In this document: piece by piece, positions 1 through 8,473 of the stretch | Numbering within the stretch: position 1 is the stretch's first letter | Layout of the letters: each line of letters starts with the position of its first letter | Assembly: GCA_023382655.1 (NCBI GenBank) | Contig: JAHDWK010000022.1 | Span: 1 to 64,000 of the forward strand | Length of the DNA stretch: 64,000 nt | DNA from: Anaerolineae bacterium | GTDB lineage: Bacteria; Chloroflexota; Anaerolineae; Promineifilales; Promineifilaceae | Direction: 5' to 3' | The notes under the pieces: generated by a model | Databases searched by the model: none | What the model was told of the DNA's origin: nothing | Seen by the model: only the letters and a program-made list of their open reading frames with translations | Translations under genes and position numbers: made by a program

Positions 1-33
1 ATCGAGTGGTATGATTTTGTCAACGTTCAGTAA

Positions 34-801
34 ATGAGATTTGTCAGTCAATCAGTTGATCTCGACAATATTGACGTTCTAAAGTTTGATGTAGAGACTG
101 CCACAATTCCATCTATAAGTCAGCAAGAAATCAATATATTGCGCAAAGTGTCTACAAACAAAAGGCTAAAATTTTATGCAAGATGCTACGAAGGAGAAAT
201 CAATTTAACATTCCACAAGCGTTTTTTGAAAAGCCAATCAACTGGTTATGCCAAAATGATCAAAGGTGCCGCTGTACAAAGATGGTTAATCAGAGAAAAA
301 ATGAGCCAAGGTGAAATCCAATACTTGGATAATAAAATGTATCTTAAAGAAAATTCTGGAGCCAAATCAACGCACCATAAATTATCTCGGATTGTGATGC
401 AAGGTATTACAGGTGTTGACGAGAAAACCAGGCTGAAGATGACCCTTGTTGAACCTGGAGTGTTTTGTGGTAACTCTGTAAATTACATACTTATTGAAGG
501 TACTGGACTTGAGTATAAGTTTCTGCTTGGATTGCTTAATTCGACCATTCTAAATTGGTATTTCAAAGTCTTTAGTACCAATAGCAATGTCAATGGTTAC
601 GAGGTGGACAATTTTCCGATTCCTGATATTTCTCAATTAAATCAAAAACCAATTTCTGGACTTGTAGATCAAATCCTGACCGCCAAACAAGCCAACCCGC
701 AGGCGGACACCCGCGCCTGGGAAGCAGAAATAGACCGCCTCGTCTACGCCCTCTACGGCCTTACCCCCGCCGAAATCGCCATCGTCGAAGGGCGGGCGTA
801 G
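34..801 (+). CDS. C-terminal part of a Type IIG restriction-modification enzyme (TaqI/Eco57I-like)
   Basis: The protein resembles the C-terminal specificity region of combined restriction-methyltransferase enzymes. It has the typical LLGLLNS..LNWYFK stretch (about residues 170-183), then a VDNFPIP motif and a final AWEAEIDRLVYALYGLTPAE segment. No methyltransferase catalytic motif is present; that part must lie upstream of the window. In the same frame, bases 1-30 read IEWYDFVNVQ followed by TAA at 31-33 and then this ATG. The gene may therefore be interrupted by a stop codon, leaving an inactive fragment. Most of the ORF is AT-rich and unlike its neighbours, but from about base 680 it becomes GC-rich, which suggests a mosaic or acquired gene. 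The family call rests on pattern recognition only. Confidence 0.6.
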   Translation: MRFVSQSVDLDNIDVLKFDVETATIPSISQQEINILRKVSTNKRLKFYARCYEGEINLTFHKRFLKSQSTGYAKMIKGAAVQRWLIREKMSQGEIQYLDNKMYLKENSGAKSTHHKLSRIVMQGITGVDEKTRLKMTLVEPGVFCGNSVNYILIEGTGLEYKFLLGLLNSTILNWYFKVFSTNSNVNGYEVDNFPIPDISQLNQKPISGLVDQILTAKQANPQADTRAWEAEIDRLVYALYGLTPAEIAIVEGRA

Positions 802-955
802 GGGTGGGACAGGCGGGAAACAACCTGGCCGATCACCAACGCCTGCTCACCCGCCTGTCTCACCCCCTAACCGGTTCATGGGCGAGACGGCGCGGAGATA
901 AGAACGGCCGTTTTGCCCAAATGGAACTTGTAATTCGAAATATGGCTCGCTTTTT

Positions 956-1066
956 CCTGGGGATGAATCCCCAGGCTGTTACAAAAAACGCGCCAAAGCG
1001 CGTTAAGAACAGCTTGCTAACCTGCTTTAGCAGGTTTTTTATAATAGACGCCGGATGGAATCCGGC
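956..1066. repeat. Stacked-hairpin intergenic element (REP-like), in the 802-1140 gene-free stretch
   Basis: Four perfect hairpins lie in tandem: CCTGGGGAT/ATCCCCAGG at 956-975, AACGCGC/GCGCGTT near 989-1006, AACCTGC/GCAGGTT at 1019-1036 and GCCGGAT/ATCCGGC at 1050-1066. The style (a hairpin with a small purine loop, then GGCT, then an A-rich run, then further hairpins) recurs near 28815-28960 and 58273-58385. An 89-codon frame runs through part of it, but it consists of the hairpins and has no ribosome site, so I do not call a gene. Confidence 0.55.
1019..1040 (+). terminator. Intrinsic terminator after the restriction-modification fragment
   Basis: AACCTGC TTTA GCAGGTT followed by TTTT. 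It is the only member of the four-hairpin cluster with a T-tract, and it lies between the RM fragment and the acyl-CoA dehydrogenase. Confidence 0.6.
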
Positions 1067-1140
1067 GGCTTGATGAGTGGTTGGAGCCAGGAACCACGCT
1101 TATAATTGTGCCTAAAACCCACTGAATTTGAGGAGATGAC

Positions 1141-2289
1141 ATGGATTTTCAACTGACGGAAGAACAGCGTGAATTTCGGCATGTGGTGCATGAGTTTGTG
1201 GCCAAGGAGCTAAAACCCCTGGCGCGCCACACGGATGAGAGCGGGGAGTTTAACTGGACGGCCGTGAAAAAGATGGGGCCGCTCGGTTTGTTGGGGCTGG
1301 AAGTGCCGGAGGCGTATGGCGGAGCGGCCGTAGACGCCCTCAGCGCCGCCATGGCCATCGAAGAGTTGGGCTGGGGCTGTGGTTCGACGGCGCTGGCCAT
1401 TTCGGCGCACAACGGGCTGGCCTTGGGGCCGATTGTCAAATTTGGTAATGAAGCGCAAAAGCAAGAATGGCTGCCCCCTTTGGCTACCGGCCAGGGCAAA
1501 CTGGGCTGCCTGTCGCTGACGGAACCGGGAGCCGGGTCGGATTTGCAGGGTGGAGTAAGGACAACGGCCGTTAAAGAAGGCGACTCCTGGATTATTGACG
1601 GCCAAAAAATGTGGATGACCAATGCCTCCGTTGCCGACCTGATGGTGGTGCTGGTACGCACCGATCCCGCCGGCGGCAGCCGCTCGCTCAGCCACATCCT
1701 GGTGCCGGCCAACACCCCTGGCGTGACTATTGCCCCCGCCGAAAAGAAGATGGGCTTAAAAGGATCACCCACCCATGCCGTCACCTTTGACGAAGTGCGT
1801 GTGCCTCTGGGAAATTTGCTGGGCACGGAAGGGCGCGGTTTGCAGCAAACCTTAGCCACGCTGGACAGCGGGCGGGTAGGTATTGGCGCGCTGGCGGTGG
1901 GGTTAGGGCAGGCAGCGTATGAAGCGGCCATCAAATATGCCCACGAACGCGAAACATTCGGCCAGCCCATCAAGCAGCATCAGGCGGTGCAGTGGATGTT
2001 GGCCGATGCGGCTACCGAATTGCAGGCGGCGCGGCTGATGGTGTACTGGGCGGCCTGGTTAAAGGGATTGGGCAAACCGTATACCAAGGAGGCGGCCATG
2101 GCCAAACTGTTTGCCACCGAGGTGAGCGAGCGCGTCTGCCGCAATGCCATTCAGGTACATGGCGGCTATGGCTACAGCGCCGAGTTTGAAGTGGAGCGTT
2201 TGTACCGCGATACACGCCTGATGACGATTGGTGAAGGGACGAGCGAAATCCAGCGGCTGGTAATTGCCCGGCATATATTGGATTTGTAA
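1141..2289 (+). CDS. Acyl-CoA dehydrogenase (short/branched-chain type)
   Basis: FAD-dependent enzyme that introduces the alpha-beta double bond into acyl-CoA and passes electrons to an electron-transfer flavoprotein. At 382 aa it has the standard family length and all three regions: N-terminal helices beginning DFQLTEEQREF, the middle beta domain with LSLTEPGAGSD (about 126-136), and the C-terminal helical domain with AYAHERETFG-type and QVHGGYGY motifs. The catalytic base is the Glu of GEGTSEIQRLVIAR (about E365), placed as in short-chain enzymes. AGGAG lies about 8 bases before the ATG. Substrate chain length cannot be read from the sequence. The gene stands alone, with a palindrome at its stop codon. 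Confidence 0.93.
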   Translation: MDFQLTEEQREFRHVVHEFVAKELKPLARHTDESGEFNWTAVKKMGPLGLLGLEVPEAYGGAAVDALSAAMAIEELGWGCGSTALAISAHNGLALGPIVKFGNEAQKQEWLPPLATGQGKLGCLSLTEPGAGSDLQGGVRTTAVKEGDSWIIDGQKMWMTNASVADLMVVLVRTDPAGGSRSLSHILVPANTPGVTIAPAEKKMGLKGSPTHAVTFDEVRVPLGNLLGTEGRGLQQTLATLDSGRVGIGALAVGLGQAAYEAAIKYAHERETFGQPIKQHQAVQWMLADAATELQAARLMVYWAAWLKGLGKPYTKEAAMAKLFATEVSERVCRNAIQVHGGYGYSAEFEVERLYRDTRLMTIGEGTSEIQRLVIARHILDL

Positions 2290-2326
2290 TGTCAGGCGGT
2301 TAATGGCGCCATTAACCGCCTGACAT
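2289..2326. terminator. 38-bp perfect palindrome between convergent genes
   Basis: Two 19-base arms (left arm ATGTCAGGCGGTTAATGGC) meet with no loop at 2307/2308. It starts at the last base of the acyl-CoA dehydrogenase stop codon and contains the final codons of the minus-strand MoaD-like gene (Met-Ser-Gly-Gly-stop). It could act as a bidirectional terminator, although there is no T-tract. Confidence 0.5.
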
Positions 2327-2554
2327 GGCGGGCATCAGGTGGACGTGGTCATGGGGTTGGAGGATGTGGGCGGTGGTGGTGTGACGGCCGTTCATCACCA
2401 CCAGCATTGCCTCCTCCGGCAACGTAATCCCCAAAGTCTTAATCAAGTCGGCAATGGTGCTGCCGGGGGGCAGCGTTACTTCCAGTTGGCGTTGGGGGCC
2501 GTCCGGTGTTTGCCGCTGCAAGATAGTGTAGAGGTGGACGGTTATTTGCACCAT
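2312..2554 (-). CDS. MoaD/ThiS-family sulfur-carrier protein
   Basis: Eighty residues, the family's usual size, with a beta-grasp pattern: VQITVHLYTILQ at the start, LPPGSTIADLIKTLGI in the middle and the obligatory C-terminal Gly-Gly (ending MSGG). Such proteins are adenylated and thiocarboxylated at the last glycine and donate sulfur in molybdopterin, thiamine or other pathways. No partner gene (MoaE, ThiF-like) is adjacent, so the pathway is open. The coding end lies inside the 38-bp palindrome. The start codon is followed upstream by GGAGAAA on the coding strand, a plausible ribosome site. Confidence 0.8.
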   Translation of the reverse strand: MVQITVHLYTILQRQTPDGPQRQLEVTLPPGSTIADLIKTLGITLPEEAMLVVMNGRHTTTAHILQPHDHVHLMPAMSGG

Positions 2555-2578
2555 TTTTCTCCTGCTTTCATTGTTGTG

Positions 2579-2633
2579 GATTGTAGCCCGATTTTGTTCA
2601 CCAGGCGGCTAATTGCCCAATCGGGCTACAATC
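2579..2633. repeat. Inverted repeat in the divergent moaD-like/chrA promoter region
   Basis: 15-bp perfect arms GATTGTAGCCCGATT (2579-2593) and AATCGGGCTACAATC (2619-2633) around a 25-base centre. Its position between two divergent starts would suit an operator. It may equally be another member of the local hairpin-repeat families. Confidence 0.45.
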
Positions 2634-2669
2634 TGTGTAATCTTTGAGCATCTTGTTGGAGGGGTATGA

Positions 2670-3854
2670 ATGAGCGAGATTGAAACAGCAGAGACGGACT
2701 ATAACACTCCACGGGGTTCTGTTAGCGAGGTGATGCGCCTCTCACTCAAATTGGGGTTTACCGCTTTTGGCGGTCCGGCGGCGCATATTGCCATGCTCCA
2801 TGATGAGGTCGTCATCCGGCGCAAGTGGATCAGCGAACAACGTTTTCTGGATTTATTGGGCGCTACCAACCTTATCCCTGGCCCCAATTCCACCGAGATG
2901 GTTATTCATGTGGGTCATATCAGGGCCGGCTATAAAGGGCTGATTGCTGCCGGAATTGGGTTCATTTTACCGGCGGCTATGATTGTGCTGGCGCTGGCCT
3001 GGCTTTACGTGAATTATGGCACGACGCCGGCCGCCGAGTGGCTACTTTACGGTATCAAGCCGGTTATCATTGCCATTGTGCTCCATGCATTGTGGAGCCT
3101 GGGCAAAAAAGCAGTGAAAGGCACATTTCTGGGCATTGTTGGCGGCGTTGTTTTTGCCCTGTACCTGGTTGGTTTCGATGAACTGCTCTTGCTGTTTACG
3201 GCCGGGCTGTTGGTGGCTGTAATTCAGTACGGCCGTCGCCGTCTCTCTGAAGGACAAAAGCGTATTGGCCTCTTTTTACCCTGGTTGGGCATAGTGACGG
3301 TTGCCCCCCTGGCTGAAGCCGTGCCCGTTACTCTTAGCGGGCTGTTTCTCATCTTCTTGAAAATTGGCGCGGTGCTTTACGGCAGTGGTTATGTGCTGTT
3401 GGCTTTTCTGCGCAACGATCTCGTTGTCAACCTCGGCTGGCTGACCGACCAACAACTGCTGGATGCCATTGCCATCGGCCAGTTCACGCCTGGCCCCGTT
3501 TTTACAACAGCTACCTTTATTGGTTTTGTGGTGGCCGGGTGGCCAGGAGCGGTCGTGGCTACCGTTGGTATTTTTTTACCTTCATTCCTGTTTGTGGCGG
3601 CGCTGGGGCCGCTGATTCCCCGATTACGCAGTTCATTCCTATTCGCGGCGCTGTTGGATGGCGTCAATGTGGCTGCGTTGGGATTGATGGCTGCCGTTAC
3701 CTGGCAGTTGGCGCAGGCAGCCATTGTAGACTGGTTGACGGCCTTATTGGCCGTTGTCGCGGCCATTCTTCTCTTGCGCTTCAAGATTAACTCAGCCTGG
3801 CTGGTGTTGGGTGGGGCGCTGGTGGGGCTGGTCTCCTGGCTCTTAACCGGTTAA
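2670..3854 (+). CDS. chrA: Chromate transporter ChrA (long form, two domains)
   Basis: Integral membrane protein of the CHR family that exports chromate (or related oxyanions) from the cytoplasm. The 394 aa contain the two homologous halves of the long-chain type. Half one has LGFTAFGGPAAHIAM (about 28-42) and NLIPGPNSTEM (about 71-81). Half two has KIGAVLYGSGYVLLAFL (about 231-247) and AIGQFTPGPVFTTATFIG (about 268-285). About ten hydrophobic segments are visible. The ribosome site GGAGGGG precedes the ATG. It stands next to a metal-exporting P-type ATPase, so the pair may serve metal resistance, though no shared regulator is seen. Confidence 0.92.
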   Translation: MSEIETAETDYNTPRGSVSEVMRLSLKLGFTAFGGPAAHIAMLHDEVVIRRKWISEQRFLDLLGATNLIPGPNSTEMVIHVGHIRAGYKGLIAAGIGFILPAAMIVLALAWLYVNYGTTPAAEWLLYGIKPVIIAIVLHALWSLGKKAVKGTFLGIVGGVVFALYLVGFDELLLLFTAGLLVAVIQYGRRRLSEGQKRIGLFLPWLGIVTVAPLAEAVPVTLSGLFLIFLKIGAVLYGSGYVLLAFLRNDLVVNLGWLTDQQLLDAIAIGQFTPGPVFTTATFIGFVVAGWPGAVVATVGIFLPSFLFVAALGPLIPRLRSSFLFAALLDGVNVAALGLMAAVTWQLAQAAIVDWLTALLAVVAAILLLRFKINSAWLVLGGALVGLVSWLLTG

Positions 3855-4011
3855 AGCTACCCCTTTATTTTCCGGTGAGATAGATGTGCCAATGCTGCCG
3901 CACTCGCTATAATTAACCATAGTTAAATTTTATGGGATTCTGGCAAAAATTGGCCGTGCCTCTGGCACTTTGGGCGATTTCAGAGTCGTTTTATGGGAGC
4001 GATTGCGCTTT

Positions 4012-6393
4012 ATGCATGAGAAGATAGACCAATCGGAAGAAAATTGCGCAGAGGTCATCAACCAACTGGTGGAAGATGAGCCGGGTATTGTGCAGGTTAA
4101 CCTGAACCCGGCTGAACATCAGTTGAGCATTGACTACGATCCGGCCCAAATTGACCCGGTGCGGGTGGACGAATTGTCACAGGCGATGACCCCGTTGCTC
4201 AGCCAGCGGTGGGAAAAGTGTACGCTGCGGTTGGGGCGGCAAGGGGGGCGTGCCTGTGAATCTTGCGCGTTGGGGTTGGAACGGCGGGTGGGGCGGCTGC
4301 CCGGCGTGCAGCGTGTTTCTGCCAGTTATATGGGTGGTATGCTTTCCATTGCCTTTGACGGGGCGCAGACCAATGCACAGGATATAACCCGTCACATTAC
4401 GCAGATGGGGGTGGATGTGAGGTCATCGGCGGCCGCGGAAACTGAAACGGCCGTGCCTGACACCATCTCCCTCCCTTCCAACCGACGCCAGATGTGGGAG
4501 TGGTTCAGCCATAACACCGAAGCCATTTTCACCATCATCACGTTTGTCAGCATGTTTGCCGCTCTGTTTCTGAATTACCAAGAGGCACCGGCCTGGCTGG
4601 TGGTGGGGTTATATGGCGTGGCCTATATTTTTGGTGGATATTACGGCCTTAAGGGAGGCGTGGAGTCACTGCGGCAAAGAACCATAGATGTTGATTTACT
4701 AATGGTGCTGGCAGCGATTGGCGCGGCGCTGGTAGGCGAATTTTTTGAGGGGGCCATGCTGCTGTTCCTCTTTTCGCTGTCTAATGTGCTGCAAGATTTT
4801 GCCATGGACCGCACTCGTCATGCGATTCGGGCGTTGATGCAGTTACGGCCGTCTACCGCCCGGATTATGCGTGGCGATCGTGAGATCGAACTGCCCATTG
4901 AAGAAGTGAACATTGGTGACCTGATGATTATTAAACCAGGCGACCGGATTGCTCTGGATGGGTTGGTGGTTGCGGGCGAAAGCAGCATGGATCAGTCGGC
5001 CATCACCGGCGAATCTATCCCGGTTGCCAAACAAAACGGGGATTTGATTTTTGCGGGGGCCATCAACCAGACCGGCAGCCTGGATGTGCGCGTGACCAAA
5101 CTGGCAAAAGATTCCACCATTGCCCGCCTCATTCAAATGGTGGAGGAGGCCCGCAGCGAAAAGGCGGAGACGCAGCGGTTTATTGACCAGGCAGAGCAGT
5201 ATTATGCGCTCGGCGTTATTATTCTAACCGCGTTGTTTATTGTGATCCCGCCGACGGTGTTGGGTGTGCCATTTGATGACGCTTTTTACAAGGCAATGAC
5301 GATTTTGGTGGCGGCGTCACCGTGTGCTATTGTGATCAGCACCCCGGCGACAGTGCTGTCGGCCATTGGCAACGGGGCACGGCGAGGGGTGCTGTTTAAG
5401 GGAGGGATTTATGTGGAAAATGCCGCCACGATCCGGGTGATTGCTTTTGACAAGACCGGCACGTTGACCGTGGGCAAACCGCAAGTGACGGATATTCATC
5501 CGCTGGCGGATGTGGCTGAGGATGAACTGTTGGCGCTGGCTACGGCCGTTGAATCCAAATCCGAACACCCACTGGCTCAGGCGACTATCCAGGCAGCCAA
5601 CAGCCGGGGATTGGTCGTGCCGGAGGTGCGTTCTTTTAACTCCGTCACCGGGATGGGGGTGCGGGCGGAGGTGGACGGCCGTCAGGTGCAAATTGGCAGC
5701 TTGCGTTTGTTTGCCGGTCAACAATTGGCCGGGTTTGAGATGGCGCAATCGGTTGTGGCTAAATATCAGGATGAGGGCAAAACGAGTGTGGTGGTGGCCG
5801 ATGGCGAATCGGAAACGGCTGCGGGCCGTGTATTGGGCGTTATTGCCTATGCCGATGTGATTCGCCCGGATGCGTCCCAGGTGATTGCCGATTTGCGGCG
5901 GCGGGGTATTGAGCATATGGTGATGCTCACCGGCGACCACGAGCGGGTGGCGCGACATATTGCTGAAGCGGCGGGCGTGGATGAGTTGTTTGCCGATTTA
6001 CTGCCAGAGGATAAGGTCACGGCTGTGAAACGCATTCAGGAAAAATATGGCCCCACCATCATGGTGGGTGACGGCGTGAATGATGCCCCCGCCCTGGCAG
6101 TGGCAGATATTGGCATGGCCATGGGCGCCGCCGGCACCGATGTAGCTTTGGAAACGGCCGACATTGTATTGATGGGCGATGATTTGAAAAATATCCCCTA
6201 CGTCATTGGCCTGAGCAAACAGACCCGGCGTACATTGGTGGTCAACCTGACCTTTGCCATTTCGGCTATCGTGGTCATGCTGCTTTTGATTATTTTCCGA
6301 GAGCTACCACTGCCGATAGCCGTGTTGGGCCATGAAGGCGGCACGGTTCTCGTTTCGCTCAACGGTATGCGGCTGCTGCGGTATCGAGAATAA
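4012..6393 (+). CDS. P1B-4-type heavy-metal exporting ATPase with N-terminal CxxC domain
   Basis: Heavy-metal P-type ATPase with all core motifs: TGES in the actuator domain, DKTGTLT phosphorylation site, HP in SEHPLAQA, and GDGVNDAPAL. The metal-site motifs decide the subgroup. Membrane helix 6 carries SPC (in AASPCAIVIST) rather than CPC, and helix 8 carries HEGGT near the C-terminus. These are hallmarks of P1B-4 pumps (CoaT/CtpD/PfeT group; cobalt, iron or related metals). Unlike many P1B-4 pumps it has a long N-terminus with two HMA-like folds, the second with CESC. A frame-open TTG at 3970 would add 14 residues; I chose the ATG. No ribosome site clearly supports either start. Confidence 0.88.
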   Translation: MHEKIDQSEENCAEVINQLVEDEPGIVQVNLNPAEHQLSIDYDPAQIDPVRVDELSQAMTPLLSQRWEKCTLRLGRQGGRACESCALGLERRVGRLPGVQRVSASYMGGMLSIAFDGAQTNAQDITRHITQMGVDVRSSAAAETETAVPDTISLPSNRRQMWEWFSHNTEAIFTIITFVSMFAALFLNYQEAPAWLVVGLYGVAYIFGGYYGLKGGVESLRQRTIDVDLLMVLAAIGAALVGEFFEGAMLLFLFSLSNVLQDFAMDRTRHAIRALMQLRPSTARIMRGDREIELPIEEVNIGDLMIIKPGDRIALDGLVVAGESSMDQSAITGESIPVAKQNGDLIFAGAINQTGSLDVRVTKLAKDSTIARLIQMVEEARSEKAETQRFIDQAEQYYALGVIILTALFIVIPPTVLGVPFDDAFYKAMTILVAASPCAIVISTPATVLSAIGNGARRGVLFKGGIYVENAATIRVIAFDKTGTLTVGKPQVTDIHPLADVAEDELLALATAVESKSEHPLAQATIQAANSRGLVVPEVRSFNSVTGMGVRAEVDGRQVQIGSLRLFAGQQLAGFEMAQSVVAKYQDEGKTSVVVADGESETAAGRVLGVIAYADVIRPDASQVIADLRRRGIEHMVMLTGDHERVARHIAEAAGVDELFADLLPEDKVTAVKRIQEKYGPTIMVGDGVNDAPALAVADIGMAMGAAGTDVALETADIVLMGDDLKNIPYVIGLSKQTRRTLVVNLTFAISAIVVMLLLIIFRELPLPIAVLGHEGGTVLVSLNGMRLLRYRE

Positions 6394-6437
6394 TGGCATA
6401 CTGCGCATAGGCATTTAGCTGTGCCGCATAATCTCCT

Positions 6438-6917
6438 ATGGAAAAACTCTCTGGACACATCACCATAGCCGCCGTCGGCAAACTGAAGTCGTTGCAGTAT
6501 CGTTTTATTCAGGACGATTTTTTGAAGCGGTTGGGCCGCTATACGGATATGCAGTTGGTGGAGGTAAAGGATGTGGTCGGCAAGGGTATGCCCGATGAAG
6601 CTGCTATGCAGAAAGAGGGGCTGGCTTTGCTGAAGGCGACAGAAGGAGTTAACCGGCGCATTGCCCTGACTTCTACCGGGCGGCAGCTAGATAGTCTGGA
6701 GTTAGCGGAATTTGTGCGCAACCAGATTGGGGTGTACGGCCGTATCGCTTTCCTCATTGGTGGGCCGGTGGGGTTGTCGGTAGAGGTATTGCAAAATTGC
6801 CAGGAAACCCTCTCCCTCTCTCGCCTTACGTTCACTCACGAAATCGCCCGCCTCCTGTTGTTGGAACAACTTTACCGCGCCGGTACCATCATCGCCGGCG
6901 AAAGCTATCACAAATAG
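6438..6917 (+). CDS. rlmH: 23S rRNA (pseudouridine1915-N3)-methyltransferase RlmH
   Basis: SPOUT-fold methyltransferase acting on pseudouridine 1915 in helix 69 of 23S rRNA on assembled 70S ribosomes. The 159 aa match the family length. Seen: an ITIAAVGKLK start, FLIGGPVGLS (the SAM-binding trefoil knot loop, about 112-121), and the diagnostic C-terminus LLLEQLYRA..I..GESYHK. It begins about 45 bases after the metal ATPase and may be cotranscribed. A strong hairpin follows the stop codon. Confidence 0.95.
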   Translation: MEKLSGHITIAAVGKLKSLQYRFIQDDFLKRLGRYTDMQLVEVKDVVGKGMPDEAAMQKEGLALLKATEGVNRRIALTSTGRQLDSLELAEFVRNQIGVYGRIAFLIGGPVGLSVEVLQNCQETLSLSRLTFTHEIARLLLLEQLYRAGTIIAGESYHK

Positions 6918-6920
6918 TGG

Positions 6921-6953
6921 AAACCTGACAGGTCTGCAAGACCTGTCAGGTTT
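6921..6953. terminator. 15-bp hairpin between rlmH and the pyrophosphatase
   Basis: AAACCTGACAGGTCT, GCA, AGACCTGTCAGGTTT: perfect arms. It lies between convergent genes and touches the stop codon of the minus-strand pyrophosphatase, so it can serve both. A sister copy with the same GACCTGNCAGGTC core is at 56234-56265. Confidence 0.65.
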
Positions 6954-8304
6954 ATCCGGAAAGCGCCCCCAGAATGGTGGGGAGTAATTGTTTTTTACGG
7001 GAAACCACGCCCTCGGCGCGGAACGTGCCATCTTCTAGCGGCGGGTAAGGAAGCTGATCAAGCTGGGGCAGGCGGTCGGTGAGCAGCAGACGGCTGGTTT
7101 TGCGCACCACATCTGTGACCATCAGGATCATAAAGTCCAGTCCTTTGCTATCACGCAGGTGTATTAACGCTTCCATGAGCGCCTGTCGGTGTTCGGCCAG
7201 TTCGTTTATTGAGGTCACTTCCACCTGTCCTACGCCAAACTTCAGCCCACCTGCTTCGTACAACTTGAAGTCAGCGCTGACAATTTCCTCCGGGGTGCGC
7301 GAAGAAAGTCCGGCGCCCGCTTGCAGTAGTTGTTCTCCGAAGGATTGAATGGTCTCTCCAGCCAAAGGCGAGCCACCCACAAATGCCCAACGCCGCAGTC
7401 GCTCGGCCGCTTTGTGGTCACGGGGTGTGGTGGTGGGTGAGGTGAGGATGAGGGTATCTGAGAGCAGCCCGGCCAGCAGCAGCCCGGCCAGCGGTGGCGG
7501 CGCGCTCAGCCCGGCTTCGGCAATGTGTTCACAAACCAGGGTGCAGGTGCTGCCCACAATGTCAACGGTGAAACGAATGGGCGCATTGGTAGGCGGGTTG
7601 CCCAACCGGTGGTGGTCGAGGATTTCAATGAGATTGGCCTCATTGAGTGCGCCTAATGCCTGGGCCGGTTCGTTATGGTCTACCATGATGATGTTGAGAC
7701 GGGGTGGGTTGAGGGCATCTCGTTGGCGGCAGATACCCAGGTAACGGCCGTCCTCATCCACCACCCAAAATTCTGACCGCTCTTCATGGAGGATGCGTGA
7801 TAACACATCCCGGATGCGTGTTTTGGCCTGGAATTGGGGCACGGCCGTGTCACATGCCTCTGCACACGGAATATCCATGATGTCTTTAATGCGAGTTTCT
7901 TCGCTGCGCGTGTGTGCGCCGACCTTTTCCCGCAAAAAGTTGAAGAGGCTAATGACGGTGATCAGGCCATGGGGCGTACCGTCCGGGTTGACGACAGGGG
8001 CCACACCGCCGGTAATGCTGGCAATCGCCCATACATCGCGCAGGGGCGCATCTGGTGTGGCCGTGTCATAGCGGTGGGCAATCTCGGCAAAACGGGGAGA
8101 AGCGTCTGGTAAGTACTGGGGCGGCTCCAGCCCCAGACGTTCCAGTGCCCAGGTGGTTTGTGGATTGAGGTGCCCGGCGCGGGCGGCAATGATGCTGGCA
8201 TTGTCTCGCTCGCGCAGCAGCCAAGCATAGCCCATCGCCGAGGCGATGGCGTCGGTATCTGGGTTAATGTGGCCGATGACGTAGGTATCACTTGAGTTCA
8301 TCAT
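6952..8304 (-). CDS. ppaC: Manganese-dependent (family II) inorganic pyrophosphatase with CBS pair
   Basis: Cytosolic DHH-family enzyme hydrolysing pyrophosphate. Motifs: GHINPDTDAIASA near the N-terminus, two CBS modules inserted at about 70-210 (one ending VNPDGTPHGLITV, one with FWVVDEDGRYLGI), then MVDHNE and the signature LDHHRLG, and a C-terminal DHHA2 domain with SRKKQ. CBS-containing family II enzymes are known to be regulated by adenine nucleotides, so that is the likely control here. No DRTGG domain is seen. The frame is open 14 codons further upstream, but that stretch is an AT-rich repeat. I start at the ATGATG just after it; no clear ribosome site is visible. Confidence 0.92.
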   Translation of the reverse strand: MMNSSDTYVIGHINPDTDAIASAMGYAWLLRERDNASIIAARAGHLNPQTTWALERLGLEPPQYLPDASPRFAEIAHRYDTATPDAPLRDVWAIASITGGVAPVVNPDGTPHGLITVISLFNFLREKVGAHTRSEETRIKDIMDIPCAEACDTAVPQFQAKTRIRDVLSRILHEERSEFWVVDEDGRYLGICRQRDALNPPRLNIIMVDHNEPAQALGALNEANLIEILDHHRLGNPPTNAPIRFTVDIVGSTCTLVCEHIAEAGLSAPPPLAGLLLAGLLSDTLILTSPTTTPRDHKAAERLRRWAFVGGSPLAGETIQSFGEQLLQAGAGLSSRTPEEIVSADFKLYEAGGLKFGVGQVEVTSINELAEHRQALMEALIHLRDSKGLDFMILMVTDVVRKTSRLLLTDRLPQLDQLPYPPLEDGTFRAEGVVSRKKQLLPTILGALSG

Positions 8305-8346
8305 AAGAGAGTAATTGGGTAATTGAGCAATTGGATAATTGCTCAA
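8305..8346. repeat. AATTGGG-type low-complexity hairpin repeat
   Basis: Variations on TAATTGGGTAATTGAGCAATT, including the hairpin TGAGCAATT/AATTGCTCA. Related elements lie at 12085-12116 and 26326-26368, also beside gene ends. It resembles in kind the TTGGTAATTGG-type repeats of cyanobacteria. Confidence 0.5.
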
Positions 8347-8473
8347 CTAGATTTACAAATGAGATAATTCTAATCACTTCGCGGCTCGTTGGCTAACCGG
8401 CAAGTTAGCATTGGTCGCATATGGTACACTACCGCTGTGCTTGTAAGCATAATTTACAAAATGGAGGTTAATC

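Noticed and set aside
804..1073. 89-codon plus-strand frame after the restriction-modification fragment
   Set aside because: It runs through a cluster of hairpins, has no ribosome site and no protein-like composition.
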